NCBI RefSeq assembly: GCF_025698545.1
Contig: NC_068575.1
Location: 60,955,980 to 61,019,979 of the forward strand
Direction: 5' to 3'
Length of the DNA stretch: 64,000 nt
Source of the DNA: Gossypium raimondii
Taxonomy: Eukaryota; Streptophyta; Magnoliopsida; Malvales; Malvaceae
Part shown: positions 48,852 through 59,674 of the stretch, one piece after another
Position numbering within the stretch: position 1 is the stretch's first letter
How the letters are laid out: the number at the start of each line of letters is the position of its first letter
Made by a program: the position numbers and the translations under genes
The notes under the pieces: model-generated
The model's database searches: none
The model's input: only the letters and a program-made list of their open reading frames with translations
What the model was told of the DNA's origin: nothing

Positions 48852-51816
48852 TTACAGGATTCTGTCCTGGAAATCGCTCATAAAAGTGGACGCAAAGGAG
48901 CTCAGCTTCTTTCCGGTCTCTCCTGCTATGTTCTTAAGGCTCGAGATATCCTGCTGTGCCTGAAAGTCAAATTTCATATGAAGAAGAAATAGATCAACTT
49001 AACAAGATAATGAAACCCAGAACAAAAATAGGGATAAGATGAGCTTCCTTGATATCGCATGCACGAATCAAAGTTCAAGCGATGCATAAAAGAAGCGATT
49101 CATGAAGCAAACCTGGAAAGAGAGTCGGTTGATGAGGTCACTAGCAGTAAGGTCAAGAGCATTATCTGCACCTTGACCAAATAGATCAGAGCTGGAGATG
49201 GCTGTTGAGCTCTACAAAAACAATTTGGCTATTAATCTCGGAAAAGCCACATTTCATACATAAACTTTACTGTTCTCACATCCCTTGAACTTAGAAAAGA
49301 CAAACTATTTCCAATAATGCCTATATATTTTCTGTTAAGGATGAAATATTGAGTGCGGATTCCAAAAGTTTGGTGTTTTCTATGGCTACCTCATCATAAG
49401 AAAATGATGCCTAATCGCAAATACAAAACAGTTTACAATTATGTTCTTCTAGGAATCTAATTCTGCTGAACTCTTTCAAGCCTTAAAAAAGAAATAGCAA
49501 TTGCACATACTGAGAATTTCTGCAAAGTAACTTGAGCTTCATTGTCAGCTGCTCTGGTTTGGTCACCAAAAAATTGGGCTGATGAAATAGATTTAGCATT
49601 TGAGAATTTTTTCCTAGCTTCATCGGTTTCCTGGATCTGAAATTAAAATGAAACGATAGAGAAAAAGAAAAGTTAAAAAGTCCAAAAAAAAAAACAAAGA
49701 TGCAAGCTGAAATAAGAACTAAGATAGAACACTTCAAAGGGGGTAATTATAAATGTTGAAGATAATCATACAACAGTTCTCTCCCATCAAATTCTCGTAA
49801 ATCAAATTACATGGAAATGTACAATATGGCAATATGGTCTTCTCAAAGAGTCAATCGATTTCGGATGTACAAGCAATACATCCGAGTAGATTCAAGGTGC
49901 TCGTAATGTCATGTTAGAAGAAAGTAAAGTTGCTATGTCTTGAATTTTGATTTTCAAGGAATAATGCAACTTCACTTAAGCTCAAAGGATAACCGAAATA
50001 AAATATTGTGTTCAATCTTGATGCCAGATATCCACTTTAAGAAGTTGAAATCCTCTCCAGCAGTAGAGGTTTTGGAATGAACCTTGAGTGACATAAAGAA
50101 TCATAAAGAGCAGGATGTTCTAAAAGCAAAAGGAGAGAATTCCATCAACCATTTATAAATAAAATATTAAGGTGGTCATCTACAGATGTCATATTACCTG
50201 CACTTTTGAGGAATTTGAGCTTGATTTCTTCTGAAAACCACTGTCCATTCCAAATTCTGCAAAGAAGCTGGACGACTTTGGTGGAGCAACATGATTAAGC
50301 ACTTGTGGGCCACCATGATTCAACTCAGTAGATTGAACATTTTCTACGTACTCAAAACGAGAACGAGATGGAAAAGATGAGCCAGTGGGTGCAATGTCAT
50401 TAGTTGAGGAAGCAACTGGGACAACTGGTTCTTCAGGCTTCTGTTCGTAGAGATTTTCACTTGGCTACAATTAAAAAAGACCATGTTATTGCATGTAAAG
50501 GCATATAAAGCAGTCCCCCCTCCCCCCTTATGAGTATTCTGCTGTTATTGCCTGGCTCACAAAATTAAACAATAAATACCTTATTAGTAAGCTTTCTGGC
50601 ACCAAGCCCCCCGGTCTTCCCGGTAACCTTTCGGGCACCAAGAGGCTTCTTGACAGCGCTGGTAACAACGGTATGGGAAGCTTTTGGGGCAGCAGAAACT
50701 TCGGGTTTTTCTTGACTGCCTAAAGAACATTCTTTAAGAACTTCATCAATCTTGCTGCCAGAAAATCCATTAGGTGCTGCTGACGATTGAGGAGCAACGG
50801 GGGATGAAGGCAAACCAGCATCTTCAGCCATACTTTTAGCCACCTCTTTCGATAGCATTTGCCTATATAAATCAGCAGCTCTTGAAGTATATTTGGCCTC
50901 AATTTTGCCTCCATCAGTCCAACCATGTTGCTTAAAGAAAACTTGTGCACGGTTGTTTCCACCATAGACCATCATTTTCAATTGTTCAGGAGACCAAGAG
51001 TCTAAATTTGTAGACCTGCATAAAATATACAAAATCTTCCATAAAAAGAAAAGGCAAATTCAACGACTCGAGAACATAAGCAGCAGCAGCTGCATCAAGA
51101 TATGACGGTATAGACATTACAAAATCCACACTAATGTCCATGTCAATGTAAACACCAAAATCTAAAAGACTAGCTATTTTTCTCACTTTAATTCCTACAG
51201 TTGCATTTCAGCAGATCCAAAACGAAAGAACATAATCTGCTCAATAGAACCTTTCCATATATAAGTTTATAAAATTTGAGAACAGATTTGACATATCAGT
51301 TTTATCCATAAATCTCCTCAGGAAAATAAAAATTGAAAGCACAAAAGAGCCGTTTCTTCCCCTATATATTGAAGATCAAACAAAAATTTCAACCATTTTC
51401 AAGCATAATTTGAATAATTTGGATGCAAAATAAATAAATAGAACGCATCAATCAATGTTAAACACGAAAAAGTAAAAAGGATTCGAATTAAAACCTAACA
51501 AAGCTGATGTGTACACCGAGACTCCGGTGAACGGCTGAGCAATCGATGCAGAGAAAGATCCCATACGTGACCGACGCCCATGTTGGATTTTTCGCATTAC
51601 AATCGAAACACATCTACAATATTTTTTTTACAATGCAAATTAGCCGAATTCAAGATGCAGCAACAGAAATTCCAGATCTGAACCAGATCTAAAAACATAA
51701 TTACAAAAAAAAATCAAAATTCGAAACACAAAATAGAAACAAACCTTGTTTTCTGATTTTGCTTTCAGCTTTCTGAAAACCGCGTTCTTGTCGCTCAGGC
51801 TATCGGACGACGCCAT
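48852..51816 (-). CDS. ADP-ribosylation factor GTPase-activating protein (AGD8/9/10 type)
   Basis: Seven exons on the minus strand (51745-51816, 51495-51613, 50580-51015, 50198-50464, 49511-49636, 49113-49211, 48852-48959), all GT..AG, 408 residues. The ArfGAP zinc finger is CFDC at 26-29, 16 residues, then CIDC at 46-49. The arginine finger is R54 in [16 protein letters not shown], and [12 protein letters not shown] follows. After the domain are Ala/Pro/Ser-rich linkers with paired KPLGARK and GLGARK motifs, seen in the ARFGAP2/3-like group (AGD8, AGD9, AGD10). The C-terminal [22 protein letters not shown] block is probably amphipathic and membrane-sensing. The enzyme stimulates GTP hydrolysis on ARF, acting in COPI transport at the Golgi. 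All catalytic residues are present. Which of the three AGDs is orthologous cannot be settled by eye. Confidence 0.93.
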
Positions 51817-52659
51817 TGATTCCCTTTTCTTTCTTTTTTTAGAATTTTAGAACGAAAATTTTATAATATTTTTCGTTTTTGAAGATGATTTTTTTTCCGA
51901 AGAGGTGTGGGATCGAACACCTCCTCCGGCTTTGAGATTATGAGAGAAGAAATCTAGTAGTATTGAAAAGATGACACCAACTCTGAATTTACAAAATATA
52001 AATAAATAAATTTACCATGAACTCACCAATTTATGAGCTGTTGTATTGTAGTCTAATACAATTAATATCTGTATTATTTATGAAAATAAATCTTTATTAA
52101 TGTCATAAATTAATTCAAATGAAAAGAACCACTCTCTCTCTTCATATCAACAAATTTAATACAATTGAAATTAGGACTTATACGAATCAAAAGTTCCTAA
52201 CCAATCAAATTAAACCTATTTTATTGTTGGGAACAAAATGAAGCTTTGTTAAATACCAAACAAAAAAAAAGCTGAAATCAACCAAATACTACACTTCAAA
52301 TTTAATTTCTTTTGGGTAAAAATACTTTTTTTATCTATTTAATCCTGTTAATTTTGAAATTTAGCAACTAAGGAAAAGTAATCATAATATTAATATTTTT
52401 ATCAATTTTATTAGTATAATAACAAAATTACCCTTAAATTTTACATGTTTTGTCGGTTTAATCTTGATTCAACAAATTTAGCCCATAACATTCACATGTT
52501 CTATCAATTTGGTAATGATTTAAAAATTGAGCCTACAATACAACATTTACACAATATATAAATACTGATAATTAAATTTATTATTATACGAATAATTATG
52601 TAGAATTTATGGAAAATACTTAATTGTCCAATTTACCTATATCTAAATTGAAAAATGAT
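51817..52659. other. Upstream region of the ARF-GAP gene and AT-rich DNA
   Basis: A leader and promoter to about 52000, then AT-rich DNA with a decayed repeat style. No gene seen. Confidence 0.4.
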
Positions 52660-52662
52660 TTA

Positions 52663-53268
52663 GGGTCTGTTTGATTGCCAGTAAAATATTTTCCGTAAAA
52701 TGATTTAGGGAAAATGTTTTGCTTTTCGTAAAATGATTTCTTGGAAAATATTTTACGGTGTTTGATTGAATCTGTGTAAAATATTTTCTATTGTTTGGCG
52801 ATTTCTGAAATATTTTTGAAAAATTGTTTTTACATATATTGATATGTATTAATAATTTTTATATTTTAAATTATTTTACATATATTGCAATGATTTATTT
52901 ATAATAATACTCAATTATTAAGCTACAATATTAATCGTTATAAATTGAAAAAATTAATATCAAATAAATTATTTGTAATTGTGTTAAAAAATAAGTATTG
53001 AATAATTAAAAAACAAGTTCTTGGAAAATCGATAAACAGAAGCAATTTTCTACCGAAAATGAAGGAAGGAATGAAGGAGGCGATAGAGAGGAGAGCACGG
53101 AAAATGTCTTACGAAAATTGAAAGGGTAAGACATTTTCCCTAAAATGTAACCCATTTTCTCTTGTTTTGGAGTTCATTTTCCAAATGAAAAATGTTTTCC
53201 GCCAATCAAACGCTGGAAAAGTTGGAAATGATTTTCCGGAAAATCAATTCCTTCAATCAAACAAACCC
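52663..53268. mobile_element. Tourist-like MITE (PIF/Harbinger) with TTA duplication
   Basis: The left end GGGTCTGTTTGATTG and right end CAATCAAACAAACCC are inverted repeats, flanked on both sides by TTA (52660-52662 and 53269-53271). GGGTSTGTTTG termini with a TWA duplication are diagnostic of Tourist MITEs. The interior has repeated AAAATATTTTCC / GGAAAATATTTTAC words that mirror each other, and no coding capacity. Size 606 bp. Because the ends and the duplication are intact, the insertion is probably fairly young. Confidence 0.88.
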
Positions 53269-53271
53269 TTA

Positions 53272-54018
53272 ATTTTATGATTAATTGGACTTAATTCCTC
53301 ACATTTTACCATTTTATTAATTGTTTTTTAGCCCAACTGAAAGGGGAAGGATGATCCCACGATTGTGGCCGAAGGTTTTTGGGTTCCGGACTCCGTATTG
53401 AGATTATTCAACGCCCAATTTTAAATACTTTGCTACATTTTTTTAGTTAAAATTGGCACAAAATTATTGTATTATTCGTATATTTAGAATTTAGTCTCTC
53501 AACTTTTTTAATTTAAACATTTAAGCTCAATTATTAGCCATGTTAAAAAATTTTATTAAGTTCACTAGTTTGATTTTCTTAAATCATTTGATAGCTATTT
53601 AACAAAAAATACTTTGTAATGGACAAAATTAATATAAAATTATTTTAATTGGGTTAACAGTTTAAATTCTATTTTAAATTCGAAATGCGGAGAAACTAAA
53701 TTTTACGTAAAGTTAAAGCATATTCAATGTATCCGACGTATTGTTTTTTAGTGGTATTATTGTTATGTTTCAACGTAATGTATTATTGATATTTTTGAAA
53801 TATTGTGAAATATATATGAAAAATATTTATAATTATCAAAAGAATTAAAGTAAATAAAATTTAAATATAAACTATTCATCAATAAATTTAAAAATACAAC
53901 CCCATCGATTAACAAATTATTTTTTTAAATTCATCTCGTATATTAAATCAACAAGATCACCCCGTGAATTATTATGATAATTCATTTTACCGAATAAAAA
54001 TAATGAGATACTAATTTT

Positions 54019-54049
<31 letters not shown>

Positions 54050-55500
54050 ACTAAATTTAATGAGATTCTTTTGCTCTTATACTTCTTTTTTTACACTATT
54101 TATTTCATAACACAAATTCTTTTTTTCCAATACTCATCATTTTTTCTCAAATTTATTTTATTCTTTTACTCAGCTTGAATTTTTACAATATAGTCAATAC
54201 TTTCATGTTAGCCTCCTAAATTGGTAACTACTCTTTTTTCTTTTCATCCTTTATTAATTAATCTCTAGAAAATTAAGATTGTAACTTTTCTTATGATAGA
54301 TTAGGATTTTTATGCATGATTTAGGTTTTTTTATTGAATGTTATTGAGATTGTTGATTTTTTTATGAAACCCTCACATCGTGATTGAGTAAATATAATTT
54401 TTAGACGTTGATTAATACAAATCCTTAAAAAATTAGGACTGATTAATACAAACCCTTGAAGAAGTTAGGATTTATTAGAAATTTAACATTTTATTTAGAC
54501 ATTGTTGTTGCTAGTGTGATTAGTGTGAAGGTTGTGTTTGAAAATTTGATATATTGCATTCTCATGACACCAACAAAAAAACACTTAAATGATGATTAGT
54601 TTGTGTGAAAAAAAATTACTAGAGGCATGTTGGCTTGATGAAAACATTTATGTGTTTAAAGCTTAAATATATTTGTTCTGAATGCTTAACAAGAATGAAA
54701 AATATATATTTTGTAAATATGCATTAATTATATGACATTTATAAATGTTTTAATTTAAAAAAAACTGACCCCACAATCTAAAATTCTTAGCTTGATCCTT
54801 GGATAGAACGAGACAATACGCACCAATACAGTCGGTGCAAATCGAAATCTTCTCCCTAACAAAAAGTATAATTTTGAAATTTTGATTTATTATCGGAACA
54901 AATTATATTAATACGATTGGTATCGGTACAAAATTAACTAGTAAGAATAAATTACTTGCAAGCAAAAATAAATTACTTTTCTTCTGTATTACAGTCAACA
55001 CGTTCTCTCTCATCAAATCCGACCATGAGTAAGGGCAGCCTCAGGAGAAGCTAAAAGCCTTGCTACTCTCAACGAAAAAAAAGTTTAATACCTTCAAAAA
55101 TAATAAAATTACAATTTAATACAATAATAAGCAGAACCTTTTGGGAAAAATGTTCCATTATTAATCCAGAGCCTTGGTCTGAATTCTGAAATCCATTACA
55201 AGAAAATACTTTGAGAAATCTGTTTTTAAATTCAGAACTAAAATCAATACGATATTGAGAAAAATGATTTGAGGGGTGTACTGTGCAAAAAGGAAATCAT
55301 ATGGGCCTATAAGATTAAATGTGCACACGCCCTCCAAATCTGATTGGACTTTTAACTTTCAAGGCCCCCTTTAGTTGAAATTGTGGAGCCACCCCCATCA
55401 CTTTGATTTTCTGCACGAAGGCAACCAATTAGTAAGCTAAGAAAACGCCTCAAAACTAGGGCAAAGATTCTTTGACAGATGACAATTCACCAAACATGTA
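53272..55500. other. AT-rich intergenic DNA, becoming promoter-like after 55100
   Basis: No gene. A dinucleotide (AT)n run lies at 54022-54046. From about 55100 base composition rises towards ordinary, with CCAAT words, leading to the TATA box at 55534. Confidence 0.45.
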
Positions 55501-55510
55501 TTATTTTCAC

Positions 55511-55540
55511 CCCTCTCTCTCTCTCTCTCTCTCTATAAAG
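55511..55540 (+). promoter_or_regulatory. (CT)n tract and TATA box of a candidate MIR827 unit
   Basis: A (CT)n microsatellite runs from 55511 into TATAAAG at 55534-55540. Pyrimidine patches next to a TATA box are a known plant core-promoter layout. Transcription would begin near 55565-55575, about 220 bases before the miR827 sequence. No perfect PHR1 site (GNATATNC) was found; 7-of-8 matches occur near 55690 and 55831. Confidence 0.5.
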
Positions 55541-55791
55541 CTGCTCTTTGTATGTAGCTTCTAATCTATTACTACAACAAGCACAAAATCTCTTGCATTG
55601 GAATTTGGATAATGTTATTGCCAACTTGGCCACTTGCTTCCTATACTAACTTGGCCCTTCGCCTAATCAAAAGGAGCCAAGTCGTTTTCCATATACCCTT
55701 TGTTTCTCGATTTAGGGTATAGTGAGTGCTCCTTCACATTTTTCTTTTTATTAAAAAAGGTCAACAATTAAATTGTGATTGTTAACTAAAG

Positions 55792-55990
55792 TTAGATGAC
55801 CATCAACAAACACATATATATATTCCATTTGGATATCGCTATTCAACTTCAAGGGTATGCTATCACTTCTCTTTGTCTCTATAATTTAAAGAATAAAAAC
55901 AATCGTTATACTTATCACACATACATGTATAATATATGCTTTGTTAATGCATACAAGAGGTTGTGATGTCTTAAGACAATTCATCTAATT
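55792..55990 (+). ncRNA. MIR827: Candidate MIR827 locus (mature sequence at 55792-55812)
   Basis: The 21 bases at 55792-55812 (TTAGATGACC followed by ATCAACAAACA) agree with the plant miR827 sequence as I recall it. miR827 targets SPX-domain transporters (PHT5/SPX-MFS) or NLA, linking it to phosphate supply. A transcript from the TATA box at 55534 would include it. A partner arm is present but not clean. The string at 55932-55949 (ATATATG, CTTTGTTAATG) pairs with the mature 3' half and its AT flank, and TCATCTAA at 55981-55988 pairs with its 5' half, but 31 bases separate them. A weaker, very short fold-back lies directly upstream (55770-55791). So the mature sequence is firm, but the precursor structure and activity are not. 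On the minus strand the same bases would read as a perfect miR827 target site. Confidence 0.5.
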
Positions 55991-56331
55991 AGATAAAGGA
56001 CTGTACGGTGGACATAGATAAGTGGAGGAGTAATGATGGAGGCTAAGTTAGGTGGGTTACTTGCCTTCTCTCATCAAGGTTCTAATTTATATACGAGGGC
56101 CTTCTCTTGTTTCGAGATACCACATGTTGCTCTATGATTAAGGGATTGGTAGTCAAATGGTTTGTCCCAATAGGTCTAAGTAAGGTGGCTTTATGTGTAC
56201 ATGTACTTCTTGAATTAGATAAGGTGATCGGTGAATGAAGCTCGTTGGATGTGATGGTAATTGATGTGGATAGATTACAAGGATTGTTCAGGGTAAGGTG
56301 TCTACCCACAAGTCAAAAGGTTGACTTCGAC
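55991..56331. other. Unidentified less AT-rich segment
   Basis: Ordinary base composition and many G-rich words (for example AGTTAGGTGGGTTACTTGCC). A 75-codon minus-strand open frame is not family-like. It may be a transposon fragment or part of the candidate MIR827 transcript. Nothing further can be said. Confidence 0.3.
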
Positions 56332-56708
56332 GGATAAAAGTATTGTGGAGGCCTTTGTACTAGAAGTCTAATTGCATTTTGCTCCCTCTACTAAAAAATG
56401 GGCAAATTAGTCCCTGAACATTAGATTAAAGAACAAATTGTTCCTTTTGTTAAAAATTCCGTCCACTTGTACTGTTAAAAACTGAGCCTTGTACATCAAA
56501 ATGAGGTATACATGGCACATTACATGTAACTATTTGGTCATTCTGTTAGTCTAGTTTTTAACAACAAAAATAGATGAAATTTTACAAAAAGGACCAATTT
56601 GCTTTTTGATTTAACATATAATGACTAATTTAACCATTTTTTAGTAAAAGAAGCAAAATGCAATTTGTCTCTTAGTATAATACAGAGACGTTCAAGATAC
56701 TTTTATCG
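56332..56708. repeat. Fold-back repeat R1, copy D
   Basis: Starts GGATAAAAGTATTGTGGAGG and ends AAGATACTTTTATCG, with inverted terminal repeats. The left 'TTTGCTCCCTCTACTAAAAAATGG' mirrors the right 'CCATTTTTTAGTAAAAGAAGC', and 'GTTAGATTAAAG' mirrors 'TTTGATTTAAC'. This is the most symmetrical R1 copy. Confidence 0.8.
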
Positions 56709-58282
56709 ACTTCCACAATACCACCTTTACATTACCTCTATCTTGATGGAGCAAATATTCACAATTACTGCTATGAAAAATGCATCTAAAAATGGTCTAG
56801 GGTTTTTCTCTCAAGCATCAAATTAGCTCCCAAAAACATAAATTCTATTCCTCCTTGCATATACAACCAAAACCCATACTTGAATTTACCATATAGTTTC
56901 CAGGTGTAAGTGATAATGGTTACATACATTCATTTCAAGGGATCTATCAGAAAAAAAAAAGAAAAAAAAAAGAAAGAAACAAAGGGCATTAAAGCAGCAA
57001 ATCATTGATAATCTCTGCAAGCAATGCTCAAAGTATTTTTGAAATTAAAGAAACTAGCGTTAACGAACCTTTACTTCATAAAAAAATAGCTTTAAAGGAA
57101 ATGCAGGAACATAAAAGAATGGCTAAACCCTAAGAAAATAGCATAGGAAACCTGATGAGGCATAAATTACTTGGTTCTCGTACAAGATTAGGTGAAATTT
57201 AGGTGCCGCCATTGGGGGAAAAAAATAAAGAAAACAGCCAGACCTACATGTCAACCCTAACATGTTTACATTGTTATTATTATTGATATTCTGACATTGC
57301 ACCTCTAACATGTTTTTCTTACAGATAAATCCCATGAATATCAAATCTCAGAAGCTAAAAAGTCTATAACTACATGGAAGTTAAGTATATCTGATGCAAT
57401 AGGAACCCTACCTATTACGACACTTAGACAACAACAACATAATGACATTGATGGTAGCTCTCTGTTGGCAACGAACTGTGCATGATTTTGAATCAAACGG
57501 TCCAATCTCATTTGTAGAAAATAAATATTGTAGGGTCAATGCAGGCACCAAGAAACCCTTACAAAATTTGAAAGGGGAAAGTCTAGACCTTTTAAAAACT
57601 TTTACAGCTTAAAATAGAATATGGGACTGGACAAACTTACCAGGAACTGACTCTCTTTATCTGTAAATTTTAGCTTTCCAAGAAATTCCACCATACATGA
57701 ACCTAACCCTACTATTATAGAACATCAATTTTTAGCCATCTCCCCACCAGTTTTAGGGTTAAACACCAACATGTATGGCATTTTACACCATGAAAGAGCC
57801 TTGTCGACATGCGTTATAATATTATCATACGTTTTCTGCAAACTATATATATATATCTATAAACATGGGATCAAATATTATGAATTTAGTTTTCGAAAGA
57901 TATGATGATCAACAAGATTCTTGAGGTATGTAAGCTAATGGTGATAGAAAAACAAATGTTCTCAAATCCAACTATTACTTGCTTCCTTAATCCCTCTTTA
58001 TTACAAACATTTAATGCTTACTAAAATTTAATCCTAACAAAATAATATTGGTTCAAATGATCAACACATTTATGCACAACTGCATTGAGATTAAAAGTGA
58101 AAAGGGAAATAAACATTAACATAAAAAATTATAATCACAGAACAGGGAATTTAAAAAAAAAAAATCTAATGTTAAAATTTTAAATTGTTATATATATTTT
58201 TTATTTTTAAATATTCTTGAAGAGTGTTAATCCTAACCTAATTTGAGTATTTGTCTCTTTTGTCTTGTTTTTTTTTTCTCCT
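56709..58282. other. Intergenic DNA downstream of the PYL1-like gene
   Basis: No supported protein gene. The stretch 57120-57800 is less AT-rich than its surroundings but has no coding pattern; it could be a non-coding transcript. The right 200-300 bases should be the 3' untranslated region of the receptor gene. Confidence 0.4.
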
Positions 58283-58945
58283 TCACATCACCTGTGGTTT
58301 ATTACCGTCAACAGCGGTAGCATCACGCGCTAAACCTTCGGTGATGGACGCCAGCTGTTGCAAGTTCAACTTGACGACGGTATCGGCGAACAGCCGTGTG
58401 TCTTCCTCCGAGTTCCCTTCTGGGATATCAACGACGTAAGATTCCAAAACGACGGTCCAGATCTTCCCGTCACGCTCGAAACCATGCACCGTCGTCACCG
58501 ACCTGTAATTACGCAACCGGTGCTCACCTCCAAGAACGGTAAACCCGGTGACCTCTCGCTCATCGTCCAGAATATCGAGTCTCTCGGTGCTGGTAGCAGC
58601 CGGCAACCCGGATATCACGCTGACGTCTCGCGTGGAGCCCACGACCATTTGGAAACCTTCCTTCACGGAACAGCTCTTGATGAAGTGTTTGTAAGTGTGG
58701 GGTTTGTCGAAACGCCGTACAACGGACCAGACGGCGGTGTGAGGGGCGTTGATACGTTGGGCTAATAAGGAAGAACACTGACCTGGACCCACTGAGTAGG
58801 TGTGGAACTCGGTTATGGAAGGGATCAACTCAGAGAACTCGTCGTCGGTTAACCCGGTAGGGACGGTTTCGTGGTGTGAACTGGGTTCGGAGCAAGGTGG
58901 TGGGTCAGGCATTGAAGAGGAAGGTTCGGGTTTCGGGTCTGCCAT
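58283..58945 (-). CDS. PYL1: Abscisic-acid receptor, PYL1-like
   Basis: Single exon, 220 residues from the ATG at 58945, against about 221 for Arabidopsis PYL1. An in-frame ATG at 58987 would add 14 residues (MSSTPLYRFPFLSS) and cannot be excluded. START-like fold landmarks: CSSLLAQRINAP (57-68), VWSVVRRFDKPHTYKHFIKSC with the ABA-binding Lys K90, the gate loop SGLPA (112-116), TSTERLDILDDE, the latch loop GGEHRL (HRL 142-144), IWTVVLESYVVD with the region of the PP2C contact, and EDTRLFADTVVKLNLQQLASI. The 'CSSLLAQRI' and 'RLFADTV...LASITE' wording favours PYL1 over PYR1 or PYL2; these form dimers without ABA. On binding ABA it inhibits clade A PP2Cs and frees SnRK2 kinases. Absence of introns is normal for this group. 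All functional residues are intact. Confidence 0.95.
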   Translation of the reverse strand: MADPKPEPSSSMPDPPPCSEPSSHHETVPTGLTDDEFSELIPSITEFHTYSVGPGQCSSLLAQRINAPHTAVWSVVRRFDKPHTYKHFIKSCSVKEGFQMVVGSTRDVSVISGLPAATSTERLDILDDEREVTGFTVLGGEHRLRNYRSVTTVHGFERDGKIWTVVLESYVVDIPEGNSEEDTRLFADTVVKLNLQQLASITEGLARDATAVDGNKPQVM

Positions 58946-59130
58946 TGAACTGAGGAAGGGGAAACGGTAAAGGGGAGTGGAAGACAAGGAGAGGGACTTT
59001 ACATTACAATACGACTTTAGCAGAAGCTTATAATGGACAGGTATTACGGGGAATGGTGGAGGGTAAAATAGAAAATCAGAAAAGGATATTTTTAAGACAA
59101 TTTTATGTGGGCAAACGAGGAAGATAACTT

Positions 59131-59578
59131 AAATATTAGTAAATTTAGGTTTTGGTCATTCAACTTTAAAAAGTTATAAAATGATCATTGAACTATTCAA
59201 AAGTTTATATTTAACTCGACAGGTTAATTTTTTTAAAAGTTCGGCTAGCAAGCTCCAATTTATGATTCGATGATTGGTACGATAGATCAATATCCATAAA
59301 TGAGAAGAAGAATATATCTTAGATTCAAGTCGATCTAACGACCAATATTAATGTCGAGGATTGAATAAGAAAGTTGTTTAGATTTTGATTCACAAATTGG
59401 TGATGTTCAAAGTTGTTTAATGAAGAGAAGTTGAAGAACAACTTTCGATTGATTGAGACAGTGCGAACAGAGAATACTGTATATAAACAATTTTAATATA
59501 GTCCAATAAGGTAATAACTTGAAAACCTTTTAAAGTTAAACTTATTAATAATTTAGAGACCTTGAAAGAAATATACCC
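59131..59578. repeat. Fold-back repeat R2, copy D
   Basis: The left arm 'GGTTTTGGTCATTCAACTTTAAAAAGTTATAAAATGATCATTGAACTATTC' style matches the R2 family. The centre has 'TTTAGATTTTGATTCACAAATTGGTGATGTTCAAAG', shared with copies A and B. The right arm ends 'AGAGACCTTGAAAGAAATATACCC'. It sits within the upstream region of the PYL1-like gene, 190 bp from the start codon. Confidence 0.7.
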
Positions 59579-59668
59579 ATTTTATTTAAAAAAAAAAAAG
59601 ACCGGATGAGGTGGATTCATTGGGAAGCATGTGAAGTGTCACGGCCGGCGCGTGAATTAAAATCTCAG

Positions 59669-59674
59669 CACGTG
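59669..59674. promoter_or_regulatory. G-box/ABRE-like CACGTG upstream of the PYL1-like gene
   Basis: CACGTG in GCACGTGAC context, about 725 bp upstream of the receptor ATG and beyond the R2 insertion. It lies in a short GC-rich patch (GGCCGGCGCGTG). It could make the receptor ABA-responsive, but distance and the intervening repeat leave this open. Confidence 0.35.

Noticed and set aside
55475-55500. CAGATGACAATTCACCAAACATG, resembling the miR827 sequence in the same orientation
   Set aside because: Same orientation, so it cannot pair with the mature sequence; the match is partial and may be chance.
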